Positions 5,154-5,432 of a stretch of 5,432 nt of DNA are shown piece by piece. How positions within the stretch are numbered: position 1 is the first letter of the stretch; each line of letters starts with the position of its first letter. Source of the stretch: Pseudomonadota bacterium (GTDB lineage: Bacteria > Myxococcota_A > UBA796 > SXON01); assembly GCA_005776735.1 (NCBI GenBank), contig SXOM01000218.1, positions 1-5,432 on the forward strand, written 5' to 3'. The notes below the pieces were generated by a model. That model saw only the letters and a program-made list of their open reading frames with translations, ran no database searches and had not been told where the DNA came from. The translations under genes and the position numbers were made by a program.

Positions 5154-5432
5154 TCCATCCGGGCGCCATCGACCGTCCCCGCCCCGTCCGGCCCCCGCAG
5201 GCGCAACGACCGTTCTTGCCCGTGGCCGTCCTGGTCGCGGGGCTCGGCGCCGCCTGCACGACCGAGGCTCCGGCCCCCGCGTGGTCGTTGCGTTTTGTGC
5301 GCGACGGGGTCCTGGCGCCGGCGACCGCCGCCCCGGCCGACGCGCCGCGCTTCGGGGACTGGGCGCTGGTCTCCGGGCCGTGGCGCCCCGGCGAGCGGGT
5401 CGAGGTCGCGAGCGCCGCCGAGGTGGCGCCGC
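5150..5432 (+). CDS. Probable lipoprotein, N-terminal part (runs off the right edge)
   Basis: The frame is open from GTG 5150 to the window end (94 codons and one base). Its start overlaps the previous stop as GTGA, which indicates the same transcript and coupled translation. Numbered from this start, residues 1-21 are Pro/Arg/Gln-rich, residues 22-35 are hydrophobic (FLPVAVLVAGLGAA), and Cys36 follows, so a lipoprotein signal is likely, though the lipobox LGAAC is not ideal. A GTG at 5222 would give a much shorter signal beginning MAVLVAGLGAAC, in keeping with the other short signals in this window, but the GGAGG site favours 5150. After the cysteine comes a Pro/Ala-rich spacer, then WSLRFVRDGVLAP and a segment with DWALVSGPWRPGERVEV, which looks like the start of a beta-rich secreted domain. 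No family is recognised from this fragment. Context suggests a further envelope component of the B12-regulated unit. Confidence 0.65.
   Translation, partial: MIHPGAIDRPRPVRPPQAQRPFLPVAVLVAGLGAACTTEAPAPAWSLRFVRDGVLAPATAAPADAPRFGDWALVSGPWRPGERVEVASAAEVAP

Overview
High-GC DNA (judged by eye at about 70% or more) with strongly G/C-ending codons. It resembles a large-genome delta-type proteobacterium, most likely an uncultured member of the Myxococcota or a relative. The clues are a lipoprotein with an Asp-Thr-Gly repeat linker right after its lipid-anchored cysteine, a Cys-rich small lipoprotein, outer-membrane proteins, and the start of an HNH/DUF222-type protein of a kind common in those genomes. 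The placement is by style, not by a phylogenetic marker. I saw no rRNA, tRNA, CRISPR array, insertion sequence or integrase.

Layout. (1) Positions 1-266, minus strand: N-terminal part of a DUF222/HNH-endonuclease-like protein that runs off the left edge. (2) 267-650: a divergent intergenic region with some hairpins and imperfect repeats but no gene I can support. (3) 651-1280, plus: a small outer-membrane beta-barrel protein. (4) About 1380-1550, plus: a cobalamin (vitamin B12) riboswitch, with most of the conserved core readable and helices confirmed by base pairing. It is followed by a leader with two hairpins, one of which covers a GGAG Shine-Dalgarno candidate. (5) 1668-3677: a TonB-dependent receptor, called BtuB-like because of the riboswitch. 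(6) 3703-4830: a lipoprotein whose sequence divides into seven beta-propeller-like blades. (7) 4830-5153: a 107-residue lipoprotein with six cysteines besides the lipid-anchored one. (8) 5150 to the right edge: the start of another probable lipoprotein.

How they work together. Items 4-8 read as one B12-repressed transcription unit: a 25-base gap, then two stop/start overlaps. The riboswitch should lower expression when intracellular cobalamin is high. The receptor would import cobalamin across the outer membrane using TonB energy. The propeller lipoprotein sits where Bacteroides carry BtuG, a seven-bladed propeller lipoprotein that captures B12 for BtuB. The two further small or partial lipoproteins are unrecognised and may be accessory parts of the same uptake complex. 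The BtuG-like role is inference from fold pattern and context; no binding residues were identified.
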